Assembly (NCBI RefSeq): GCF_019884785.1
Contig: NZ_CP082326.1
Coordinates: forward strand, 1,605,355-1,669,354
Length of the DNA stretch: 64,000 nt
Reading direction: 5' to 3'
DNA from: Crassaminicella profunda
GTDB taxonomy: Bacteria > Bacillota > Clostridia > Peptostreptococcales > Thermotaleaceae
Positions 48,028 through 55,767 of the stretch are shown one piece after another (position 1 is the first letter of the stretch; each line of letters begins with the position of its first letter). Made by a program: the position numbers and the translations under genes. The notes beneath the pieces are model-generated. The model did no database searches. It worked only from the letters and a program-made list of their open reading frames with translations, and had not been told where the DNA came from.

Positions 48028-50136
48028 ATGGAGAGAACATTTAAGACTACCATAGGTGGTCGTGCTTTTGAAGTTCAAGTAGGAAAAGTAGCACAGCTAG
48101 CAAATGGATCTGCTCTTATTAGATATGGTGAAACAGTTATTTTAGTTACTGCTGTTGCATCAGCTGAGCCTAAAACTGGTATTGATTTTTTCCCCTTGAG
48201 CGTTGACTATCAAGAAAGACTTTATGCTGTTGGTAAAATACCTGGAGGTTTTATAAAAAGAGAAGGTAAACCTACAGAAAAGGCAGTTCTTACATCAAGA
48301 CTCATTGATAGACCTATAAGACCTCTATTTCCTAAAGGATTTAGAAATGATGTACAAGTTATTGCTACAGTTCTTTCTGTAGATCAAGATTGTACACCAG
48401 ATGTTGTTGCTATGATAGGGTCATCTGTTGCATTGTCTATTTCAGACATACCATTTGATGGACCAACAGGCTCAGTGATTGTTGGTTTAATTGATGGAGA
48501 ATTTGTTGTAAATCCTACCTTAGAAGAAAGCGAAAAGAGCCAAATGCATTTAGTTGTTTCTGGTACAAAAGATGCAATTATGATGGTAGAAGCAGGTTCA
48601 AATGAAATTTCTGAAGAGGTTATGTTGGAAGGTATTTTGTTTGCCCATGAAGAAATAAAAAAAATAGTAGCATTTATAGAAGAAATTGTTGAAGAAGTTG
48701 GCAAAACAAAACAAGAAGTTACTTTATTTAAGGTTGATGAAGAAATTGAAAAAGAAGTAAGAGAATTTGCTACTGAAAAGATGGTTGAAGCTATTAAAAC
48801 AGTAGATAAGTTGGAACGAAATGAAAATATGGATCAAGTAAAGCTTGAAACAATAGAACATTTTGAAGAAAAATATCCTGAAAACCTGAAAGATGTAAGT
48901 GAAACTTTATATCAGATTACAAAAGAACAGGTTAGAAGAATGATTACAGAAGAAGGAATAAGACCAGATAATCGTGTAGCTGAAGAAATCAGACCTATTT
49001 CCAGCGAAGTATCTGTACTTCCTAGAACCCATGGAACTGGATTATTTACTAGAGGACAAACACAAGTACTTACTGTAGCAACATTAGGAGCTATAGGAGA
49101 TGCACAAGTAATAGATGGACTTGGCGTAGAAGAGTCAAAACGTTATATGCATCATTACAATTTTCCACCTTATAGTGTAGGAGAAGCAAGATTTCTAAGA
49201 GGTCCAGGAAGAAGAGAAATTGGACATGGTGCTTTAGCTGAAAGAGCACTAGAACCTGTAATTCCATCAGAAAAAGAATTCCCCTATACCATTCGATTAG
49301 TATCAGAAGTATTAAGTTCAAATGGTAGTACTTCTCAAGCATCTGTATGTGGAAGCACATTAGCACTACTTGATGCAGGTGTACCAATAAAAGATCCAGT
49401 AGCGGGTATTGCAATGGGCTTAATAAAAGAACAAAACAAAGTAACTATTCTTAGTGATATTCAGGGAATGGAAGATTTCTTAGGAGATATGGATTTTAAA
49501 GTGGCAGGAACAGCAGATGGTATTACAGCAATTCAGATGGATATAAAAATACATGGAATTGATAAAGAAGTATTAGAAAGAGCATTAGAGCAAGCTAGAA
49601 AAGGACGATTACATATTTTAGGGAAAATGAATGAAGCTATATCCAGTCCACGAGAAGAACTTTCACCATATGCTCCAAGGATTATTAATATTACTATTGA
49701 TCCTGAAAAAATTAGAACGGTTATCGGACCTGGTGGAAAGACAATCAGTAAGATTATTGATGAAACAAATGTAAAAATAGATATAGAAGATGATGGAAGA
49801 GTCTTTATTACAGCAGCTAATATGGAAGATGGTAATAAAGCAGTAAAGATCATAGAAGGAATTGTAAAAGAAGCAAAGGTCGGAGAAATATATACGGGAA
49901 AAGTAGTTAAAATTTTAAATTTTGGAGCTTTCCTTGAAATATTACCAGGAAAAGAAGGATTATTACATATTTCTCAAATTGCTAAAGAAAAGATTCCAAA
50001 AGTAGAAGATGTACTTAAAGTTGGGGATGAAGTTTTAGTAAAAGTTATTGAAATTGATAAACAAGGAAGAATTAATTTATCTAGAAAAGTACTTTTAGAA
50101 AATGAACAATCAAAAAAAGAAGAACAGAAAGCATAA
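48028..50136 (+). CDS. pnp: Polyribonucleotide nucleotidyltransferase (PNPase)
   Basis: 702 residues. Two RNase PH domains (about 10-230 and 310-540) flank a helical linker. KH (about 555-615, with [12 protein letters not shown]) and S1 (about 622-690, [19 protein letters not shown]) follow. The second core has the PFSVGEARF-like [16 protein letters not shown] and the phosphate site GSTSQAS. It degrades RNA 3' to 5' with phosphate. Adjacent rpsO-pnp is a conserved pair. Confidence 0.98.
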   Translation: MERTFKTTIGGRAFEVQVGKVAQLANGSALIRYGETVILVTAVASAEPKTGIDFFPLSVDYQERLYAVGKIPGGFIKREGKPTEKAVLTSRLIDRPIRPLFPKGFRNDVQVIATVLSVDQDCTPDVVAMIGSSVALSISDIPFDGPTGSVIVGLIDGEFVVNPTLEESEKSQMHLVVSGTKDAIMMVEAGSNEISEEVMLEGILFAHEEIKKIVAFIEEIVEEVGKTKQEVTLFKVDEEIEKEVREFATEKMVEAIKTVDKLERNENMDQVKLETIEHFEEKYPENLKDVSETLYQITKEQVRRMITEEGIRPDNRVAEEIRPISSEVSVLPRTHGTGLFTRGQTQVLTVATLGAIGDAQVIDGLGVEESKRYMHHYNFPPYSVGEARFLRGPGRREIGHGALAERALEPVIPSEKEFPYTIRLVSEVLSSNGSTSQASVCGSTLALLDAGVPIKDPVAGIAMGLIKEQNKVTILSDIQGMEDFLGDMDFKVAGTADGITAIQMDIKIHGIDKEVLERALEQARKGRLHILGKMNEAISSPREELSPYAPRIINITIDPEKIRTVIGPGGKTISKIIDETNVKIDIEDDGRVFITAANMEDGNKAVKIIEGIVKEAKVGEIYTGKVVKILNFGAFLEILPGKEGLLHISQIAKEKIPKVEDVLKVGDEVLVKVIEIDKQGRINLSRKVLLENEQSKKEEQKA

Positions 50137-50160
50137 ACCAGTAAGGTTTATGTTTTTTTT
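50132..50160 (+). terminator. Terminator after pnp
   Basis: CATAAACC / GGTTTATG with a 5-base loop and a run of eight T. The stem includes the pnp stop codon. Confidence 0.9.
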
Positions 50161-50230
50161 ATTTTAAGATAGATTTATTGAATAAAATTTTAAACTTTGA
50201 ATATGAATCTTATGAAAGGAGGTTAGAAGA

Positions 50231-50947
50231 GTGAAAATGTATATTATTTCTAAAAAGAGGTTTATAACAATTTTATTAACTTTATTGATTTTAATCATAT
50301 TTTCAGCTTTTTATGTTGAAAATAGTATAAGTACATTCTATATAGGAAAAATAGAAGATCCTATTAGAAATGGAGATGACCATACGAATAAAATGGCTTT
50401 TACCTGTAATGTAGATTGGGGAAATGAAGAAATTCCTAAAATGCTAGATATTTTTGAAGAAAAGGAAATAAAAATAACTTTTTTTGTTACAGGGAGATGG
50501 GCATCAAATAATCCAGAATTATTAAAGCTTATTTATAGCAAGGGGCATGAGATAGGAAATCATGCTTATAGTCATAAAATGCATAGTAAAATAGGAGAAA
50601 AGCAAAATTATGAAGAAATAAAAAAAACGGAAGAGATCATTATAAAAGAAATAGGGTTTAAACCAAACTATTTTGCCCCACCTGCAGGGGATTATAGTGA
50701 TATAACTTTGAAGGTAGCAAAAGACCTTGGGTATCAAACAATATTATGGAGTGTAGATACCATTGATTGGAGAAAAGGATCTACAGAAGAACTTATTATT
50801 CAGAGAGTGATGAAAAAACCTCATAAAGGAGCAATTCTTTTAATGCATCCAAGACCTGCTACCGTTAAAGCCCTTCCTTATCTCATTGATAAAATAAAAG
50901 AAGAAGAAATAAAAATAGGAACAGTTTCAGATTTACTAAGTGAGTAA
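50231..50947 (+). CDS. YlxY/PdaB-like polysaccharide deacetylase family protein
   Basis: 238 residues with an N-terminal membrane anchor (11-29) and an extracellular NodB domain. The second metal motif is intact (H111-x3-H115, GNHAYSH). The first motif reads CNVDWGNE instead of TFDDG, keeping only one Asp (D62). The third reads APPAGDY instead of RPPYG. B. subtilis has ylxY in the same place after pnpA. Activity on peptidoglycan or another glycan is uncertain. The start is a GTG with AAAGGAGG upstream. Confidence 0.85.
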   Translation: MKMYIISKKRFITILLTLLILIIFSAFYVENSISTFYIGKIEDPIRNGDDHTNKMAFTCNVDWGNEEIPKMLDIFEEKEIKITFFVTGRWASNNPELLKLIYSKGHEIGNHAYSHKMHSKIGEKQNYEEIKKTEEIIIKEIGFKPNYFAPPAGDYSDITLKVAKDLGYQTILWSVDTIDWRKGSTEELIIQRVMKKPHKGAILLMHPRPATVKALPYLIDKIKEEEIKIGTVSDLLSE

Positions 50948-51089
50948 TAAACTATTTTTCTTGATTATTAGACAATACTAAATTATAATATCTATATGCT
51001 ATTAACTTTGTAAGTTAACAAAGTATTTTATAAAATGATTAAAGTTTTATAGAATACAGAATGATTAGCTTTAGAACTAGGAGGAAAAG

Positions 51090-52349
51090 ATGTATCAAAA
51101 AATTCGATTAAGTAATGGTGTAAGAGTTGTGTTAGAAAAAATCCCACATGTAAAATCTGTTTCATTAGGGTTTTGGATAAAAACTGGTTCTATTAATGAA
51201 AATCAAACGAACAATGGTATTACTCATTTTATAGAGCATATGCTTTTTAAAGGAACTAAAAATAGAACAGCAAAACAAATTGCTGAATCAATAGATGATA
51301 TTGGAGGACAATTAAATGCATTTACAAGCAAGGAATGTACTTGCTATTATGCTAAAGTATTAGATTCTCATATTGATATTGGGATTGATGTATTAACAGA
51401 TATGATCTTTAACTCTACCTTTAACACTACAGAAATTGAAAAGGAAAAAAGTGTAGTATTAGAAGAAATTAATATGTATGAAGATTCGCCAGAAGATAAT
51501 GCACATGATTTATTATCAAGGACTATATTTAATGGACATTCCTTAGGATTACCAGTGCTTGGTAATCACCAGACTGTAAGTAGTTTTACTAGAGAAATGC
51601 TAATGGACTATATTAAGAATAATTATACTGTTGAAAATATAGTCGTATCTATTGCTGGAAACTTTAATGAAGAAGAAATTATTGAGATGCTTGAGGAAAA
51701 ATTCAAGCATTTTACGAACAAAAATAATAAACAAAAGTTATTAGATGTGCCTAAATTTGTTACGGATACAGGGCTTAAACATAAAGATATTGAACAGCTT
51801 CACTTATGTATAGCATTTCAAGGTGTTCCATTAAGGAGTGATGATTATTATTCCTTACTTTTGATGAATACTGTTTTTGGAGGTAGCATGAGTTCAAGGT
51901 TATTTCAAAACATTAGAGAAGACAAGGGATTAGCCTATTCAATATTTTCTTATCCGTCGTCTTATCAACAAATAGGTTTATTTACAATTTATGCAGGAAT
52001 TAATCCTTCCCAATTAGAGAAAGTTATAATGTTGATTAAAGAAGAAATTGGAAAAATAAAAAAAGATGGACTTACACAAGCTGAATTATTAAAATGTAAA
52101 GAACAACTAAAGGGAAACTATATTTTAGGATTAGAGAGTACAAGTAGTAGAATGTTATCTATTGGAAAATCAGAATTGTTTTTAGAAAAAATATATTCAC
52201 AAAAGGAAGTTTTACAAAAAATTGACAATATCAAAATGGAAGATATAAAAAATGTGATTGATAAAATATTTGTATTAGATAATGCGTCTGTTGTTACTGT
52301 GGGAAAAGTTGATGAAAAAATGGATTTATCTAGACTTTTAAAATCTTAA
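51090..52349 (+). CDS. M16-family zinc peptidase (YmxG/MlpA-like)
   Basis: 419 residues of the pitrilysin/insulinase family. The inverted zinc motif H46-F-I-E-H50 lies in THFIEHMLFKG, and a downstream Glu lies in VLEEINMYEDSPED. The C-terminal half has the non-catalytic M16 repeat with FGGSMSSRLFQNIRE. There is no signal peptide, so it should be cytosolic. It neighbours the deacetylase and dut, as in B. subtilis and many clostridia. The physiological substrate is not known to me. Confidence 0.92.
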   Translation: MYQKIRLSNGVRVVLEKIPHVKSVSLGFWIKTGSINENQTNNGITHFIEHMLFKGTKNRTAKQIAESIDDIGGQLNAFTSKECTCYYAKVLDSHIDIGIDVLTDMIFNSTFNTTEIEKEKSVVLEEINMYEDSPEDNAHDLLSRTIFNGHSLGLPVLGNHQTVSSFTREMLMDYIKNNYTVENIVVSIAGNFNEEEIIEMLEEKFKHFTNKNNKQKLLDVPKFVTDTGLKHKDIEQLHLCIAFQGVPLRSDDYYSLLLMNTVFGGSMSSRLFQNIREDKGLAYSIFSYPSSYQQIGLFTIYAGINPSQLEKVIMLIKEEIGKIKKDGLTQAELLKCKEQLKGNYILGLESTSSRMLSIGKSELFLEKIYSQKEVLQKIDNIKMEDIKNVIDKIFVLDNASVVTVGKVDEKMDLSRLLKS

Positions 52350-52377
52350 GATATTAGCAACTGCTAATATCTTTTTT
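52348..52377 (+). terminator. Terminator after the M16 peptidase
   Basis: AAGATATTAGC / GCTAATATCTT, an 11-bp perfect stem with loop AACT, is followed by a T-run. The stem begins in the stop codon. Confidence 0.88.
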
Positions 52378-52394
52378 GTTAGAGAGGAGAACAT

Positions 52395-52829
52395 ATGTAT
52401 AAAATAAAAATAAAAGCAAAAGAGAATGTAATGTTACCTAAATATGAAACATCTGGATCAGCAGGAATGGATCTACATGCAGATATAAAAGAAACAATTG
52501 AATTAAAACCTGGAAAGAGGGTGTTGGTACCTACGGGTATATGTATTGGGTTGCCTGAGGGGTTAGAGGCACAAGTGAGAGCAAGAAGTGGACTAGCAGT
52601 AAAGTTTGGTATTGGTTTAGTAAATGGAGTAGGGACCATTGATAGTGACTACAGGGGAGAAATAAAAGTACCACTTATTAATTGGGGAGATGAATCCTTT
52701 TCAATTGCGCCTAAGGATAGAATTGCTCAATTAGTTATTTGCAAATACGAAAAAATTACATGGGAGTCAGTAAAAGTATTAGATGAAACCAAAAGAGGAT
52801 CAGGTGGTTTTGGTCATACAGGTATTTAA
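52395..52829 (+). CDS. dut: Deoxyuridine 5'-triphosphate nucleotidohydrolase
   Basis: Trimeric dUTPase of 144 residues. All five motifs are present: SGSAGMDLHA, RARSGLAVK, GTIDSDYRGEI, DRIAQLVI and the C-terminal RGSGGFGHTG. It lowers dUTP and provides dUMP. The ATG follows GAGAGGAGA. No nearby gene explains its position. Confidence 0.97.
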   Translation: MYKIKIKAKENVMLPKYETSGSAGMDLHADIKETIELKPGKRVLVPTGICIGLPEGLEAQVRARSGLAVKFGIGLVNGVGTIDSDYRGEIKVPLINWGDESFSIAPKDRIAQLVICKYEKITWESVKVLDETKRGSGGFGHTGI

Positions 52830-52877
52830 GTGTAATAATGTGATTTTTTTTTAATAGAATAAAGTATAAATGTATAT

Positions 52878-52921
52878 AAATGTGTGACAACAAATATTCA
52901 ATAGGGTTACACATTTATCTT
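52878..52921 (+). terminator. Possible terminator after dut
   Basis: AAATGTGT (52878-52885) pairs with ACACATTT (52909-52916) across a 23-base loop and is followed by ATCTTTTTAT. The large loop makes it weaker than the other terminators. The stretch 52830-53081 otherwise holds the ylmC promoter region. Confidence 0.45.
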
Positions 52922-52990
52922 TTTATAAGATTTAAAATTTGTGGATAACTATTACAAAGTATAATTGTTTGGACAGCTTGGAGCCAGGTC

Positions 52991-53015
52991 AAATTCAAAA
53001 GTATATTTTGAATTT
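52991..53015. repeat. Perfect 25-bp palindrome centred on a -35 element
   Basis: Arms AAATTCAAAA and TTTTGAATTT flank the pentamer GTATA, which is also the candidate sigma-F -35 box. It could be an operator for a repressor or activator, or an RNA hairpin of a longer transcript. Confidence 0.6.
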
Positions 53016-53030
53016 TCGTTGGCGAGATGA
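53001..53030 (+). promoter_or_regulatory. Sigma-F-like forespore promoter for ylmC/ymxH
   Basis: GTATA (53001-53005), exactly 15 bp, then GGCGAGATGA (53021-53030). This fits the published sigma-F consensus GYWTA-spacer-GGNRANANTW at all specified positions but one. A weaker sigma-G-like reading (TGAATT and CATATGCC) overlaps. The gene downstream belongs to a sporulation family, which supports the reading. Confidence 0.5.
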
Positions 53031-53081
53031 GCATATGCCATTAGTTAAATGCGAATTTTTTTATTAATGAGGGGGATAAAA

Positions 53082-53351
53082 ATGAGATTAAGTAAATTGG
53101 GAGGAAAAGAAATTGTAAATTTAAGTGATGGTGGAAGATTAGGAATTTTAGCTGAATCTGATCTATTAATAGATGAAAGAAATGGAAAAATTAGAGCTGT
53201 ATTAGTGCCAGCCTTTAGAAATCAATTTTCTATTTTTCAGGATAAAAATTTTGTTGAAATTCCATGGAATTGTGTTAGAAAAATAGGGAATGACATGATT
53301 ATTATAGAATTAGAAGAAGAGCAATTTTCAAAAGGTAGATTTTTATTATAG
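53082..53351 (+). CDS. YlmC/YmxH family sporulation protein
   Basis: 89 residues with a PRC-barrel-like fold pattern: LGGKEIVNLSDGGRLG, then DLLIDERNGKI and the ending IPWNCVRKIGNDMIIIE. B. subtilis has two members, YlmC and YmxH, of unclear biochemical function; the family is flagged as sporulation-associated. The ATG at 53082 follows GAGGGGG at 6 nt; an in-frame ATG at 53049 has no such site. Confidence 0.88.
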   Translation: MRLSKLGGKEIVNLSDGGRLGILAESDLLIDERNGKIRAVLVPAFRNQFSIFQDKNFVEIPWNCVRKIGNDMIIIELEEEQFSKGRFLL

Positions 53352-53494
53352 GAATAGGTTGCAAAAATTTATAGGATTCTATCCCCAAAATACCATTTCT
53401 AACATATTATAAATAGTAGTAGTGCTAAAAATATGTAGATGTTTTTGTTAATTCATGCTAATATATAGGTAAGGATTTGGTTAGGGGGAAGCGT

Positions 53495-54715
53495 ATGAAT
53501 ATCATTGTTCAAAAATTTGGTGGAACTTCAGTAGGTACAAAAGAGCTTAGAGAAAAAGTAGCTCGCAAAGTAATTGATACAAAAAAAACAGGAAAATATC
53601 CAGTGGTGGTTGTTTCTGCAATTGGAAGAAATGGAGCGCCATATGCAACAGATACATTAATAAATTTTGCAAATGCAGCTTTTAAAGAATATGATAGTAG
53701 AGAGCTAGATATGATCATGGCCTGCGGAGAAATGATTTCTACCGTTATTTTGTCAAATACGATTAAATCTATGGGATATAAGGGGATTGCATTAACAGGA
53801 TATCAAGCAGGTATTATAACGGATGAGCGTTATGGAGATGCTGAAGTGCTTAAAGTTGATCCTTCAAATATCTTAGATTTATTGAGACAAGATTATATTC
53901 CTGTAGTTACAGGATTCCAAGGGGCAACAGAGAAGGGAGATATTACAACACTAGGGCGAGGAGGAAGCGATACTTCAGCAGCGATACTTGGTGAAGCCTT
54001 AAAGGCCAGTGTTGTTGAAATATATACGGATGTAGATGGAGTAATGACAGCAGACCCTAGGCTTGTGGCTGAAGCAAAAGTAATAGATCATATAGGATAT
54101 GATGAAATATATCAAATGGCTGAAGACGGTGCTAAAGTAGTTCATCCTAGAGCTGTAGCTATTGCTAAAAGAGGAAGTATTCCTTTAAAGGTAAAGAATA
54201 CATTGTCTGATGCACCAGGAACCATTATTCATCATAAGGGAACCTGTAATAATAAATATAGTAAGAATGTATCAAAAGAAGATATACTAACAGCTATAGC
54301 TCATAAAAACAATATTAATCAGGTGAGTGTGTATTTTGAAGATTCTGTAGAACTGAATGAATTATTGATGAATGAATTGACAAATAATCAGATTAGTATA
54401 GATTTAATAAACTTTTTTATTGATAAAAAAGTATTTACAATTGAGTCAAAAGATATAGAAAAAGTTGAAAAAATATTAAAGAAAAATGGATTCCATTATC
54501 ATATTATAAGGGATTGTAGCAAAATAACAGCTATAGGAAATGCAATGAGAGGAATCCCAGGGGTTATGGCGAAAATTGTAAAAAGCTTATCTAAAGAAAA
54601 TATAAGGATTTTACAAACTTCTGACTCTCATAATACAATATCTTGCTTAGTAAGTGATAGGGATACACAAAAAGCAGTGAATGCTCTTCACAAGGAATTT
54701 AACCTGTCAAAATAA
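53495..54715 (+). CDS. dapG: Aspartokinase (DapG-like)
   Basis: 406 residues. The kinase domain starts IIVQKFGGTSVG and includes FQGATEKGDITTLGRGGSDTSA. Two C-terminal ACT domains (about 265-405) would bind an allosteric effector, lysine or meso-diaminopimelate in related enzymes. It makes aspartyl phosphate for lysine, threonine and diaminopimelate. The position after ymxH matches B. subtilis dapG, but asd, dapA and spoVF are not here. The ATG at 53495 follows TAGGGGG. Confidence 0.93.
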   Translation: MNIIVQKFGGTSVGTKELREKVARKVIDTKKTGKYPVVVVSAIGRNGAPYATDTLINFANAAFKEYDSRELDMIMACGEMISTVILSNTIKSMGYKGIALTGYQAGIITDERYGDAEVLKVDPSNILDLLRQDYIPVVTGFQGATEKGDITTLGRGGSDTSAAILGEALKASVVEIYTDVDGVMTADPRLVAEAKVIDHIGYDEIYQMAEDGAKVVHPRAVAIAKRGSIPLKVKNTLSDAPGTIIHHKGTCNNKYSKNVSKEDILTAIAHKNNINQVSVYFEDSVELNELLMNELTNNQISIDLINFFIDKKVFTIESKDIEKVEKILKKNGFHYHIIRDCSKITAIGNAMRGIPGVMAKIVKSLSKENIRILQTSDSHNTISCLVSDRDTQKAVNALHKEFNLSK

Positions 54716-54722
54716 ATTTTAT

Positions 54723-54758
54723 AAAACTACTATATGCAAATAGTATAGTAGTTTTTTT
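54723..54758 (+). terminator. Terminator after dapG
   Basis: AAAACTACTATA / TATAGTAGTTTT, a 12-bp perfect stem with a 9-base loop, ends in a run of seven T. Confidence 0.9.
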
Positions 54759-54840
54759 ATTGGAAAAAATAATTTAAAGGAATAGGTAATAATTATATTT
54801 TATTACTGGATTTCAAAATTTATAAAAATAGGAGTGTGAA

Positions 54841-55608
54841 ATGATGAATAACCACTATAAAATAATAGGACAAACTCCTGATACACAGCAAAATCCCAAG
54901 TCTCCTAGTATAGAACCAAAATTAACATTAGATCCAAAGGTCGATAATGTGAAAGATATAGGCAACCATGGTATTCCTGATATGCCTAGTAACATACACT
55001 ATCTTACAATTATTGGACATATTGAAGGGCATATGGTAGCACCTCCACAAAATAAGTCAACAAAATATGAACATATTATTCCTCAATTAATTGCAGTAGA
55101 AGAAAATCCTAAAATAGAGGGAATGCTTACAGTACTAAATACTGTGGGTGGAGATGTAGAAGCAGGACTTGCTCTTGCAGAAATGATTTCAAGTATATCA
55201 AAGCCTACTGTATCATTAGTACTGGGAGGAGGACATAGTATTGGGGTTCCATTAGCTACTGCTAGTGACTATTCATTTATTGCTAAAACGGCTACCATGA
55301 CAATTCATCCAATAAGAATGAATGGATTGGTTATAGGGGTTCCACAAACCTTTAAATATTTTCAAAAAATGCAGGAAAGAATTATCCAGTTTATCACAAG
55401 AACATCAAAAGTCCCTAGAGATACCATTGTAAAATTAATGACAGAAACAGATGAGATAGCAAATGATGTAGGAACCATTCTAATAGGAAATGAAGCTGTA
55501 GAAACTGGTTTAATTGATGACGTTGGTGGGTTACATGCTGCCATGATGAAATTGAAAGAACTGATTAAATTAAAAAAGCAAAATGAAGTCCAAAAGAATT
55601 TACAATAG
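54841..55608 (+). CDS. tepA: ClpP-like serine protease TepA (YmfB)
   Basis: 255 residues of the ClpP/crotonase fold. The N-terminal 60 residues are Pro-rich and probably flexible. The protease core has NTVGGDVEAGLALAEMI, the Ser-bearing GGGHSIGVPLAT and a His in MTIHPIRMNG. B. subtilis TepA is a membrane-associated ClpP homologue linked to protein translocation and degradation. It lies upstream of the DNA translocase gene, as in B. subtilis. Confidence 0.88.
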   Translation: MMNNHYKIIGQTPDTQQNPKSPSIEPKLTLDPKVDNVKDIGNHGIPDMPSNIHYLTIIGHIEGHMVAPPQNKSTKYEHIIPQLIAVEENPKIEGMLTVLNTVGGDVEAGLALAEMISSISKPTVSLVLGGGHSIGVPLATASDYSFIAKTATMTIHPIRMNGLVIGVPQTFKYFQKMQERIIQFITRTSKVPRDTIVKLMTETDEIANDVGTILIGNEAVETGLIDDVGGLHAAMMKLKELIKLKKQNEVQKNLQ

Positions 55609-55643
55609 AATAATTCAGACCCTTATGTTATAATAACAATGTT

Positions 55644-55680
55644 AAAGTGTTAATATTGATAGTATTGACACTTTATTTTT
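55644..55680 (+). terminator. Terminator after tepA
   Basis: AAAGTGTTAATA pairs with TATTGACACTTT (one G-U pair) across a 7-base loop, followed by ATTTTTAT. Confidence 0.85.
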
Positions 55681-55721
55681 ATACATGGGTTATAGATCCA
55701 TCATGGCATTGCTAGTTTTTG

Positions 55722-55743
55722 GCACAGTTAACCTGTGCTTTTT
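55722..55743 (+). terminator. Second terminator-like hairpin, just before ftsK
   Basis: GCACAG / CTGTGC with loop TTAAC is followed directly by six T. It ends 13 bp before the ftsK Shine-Dalgarno site and about 50 bp after the tepA terminator, so it may act as an attenuator of ftsK. Confidence 0.65.
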
Positions 55744-55767
55744 CTAATAAGAATAGGAGGTGACTTT

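Noticed and set aside
52970-53048. Lysine or other metabolite riboswitch upstream of ylmC-dapG
   Set aside because: No conserved core of the lysine, SAM, c-di-GMP, fluoride or other class that I know is present; a sigma-F-like promoter explains part of the sequence better.
53432-53467. Sigma-G-like promoter before dapG (CATGCTA)
   Set aside because: The -10-like string has no GHATR-type -35 element at proper spacing, and the alternative TTGTTA-TATATA pair is only 11 bp apart.
55720-55740. Sigma-54 promoter suggested by TTGGCAC before ftsK
   Set aside because: The required GC of the -12 element is not 10 bp after the GG; the bases form a terminator stem instead.
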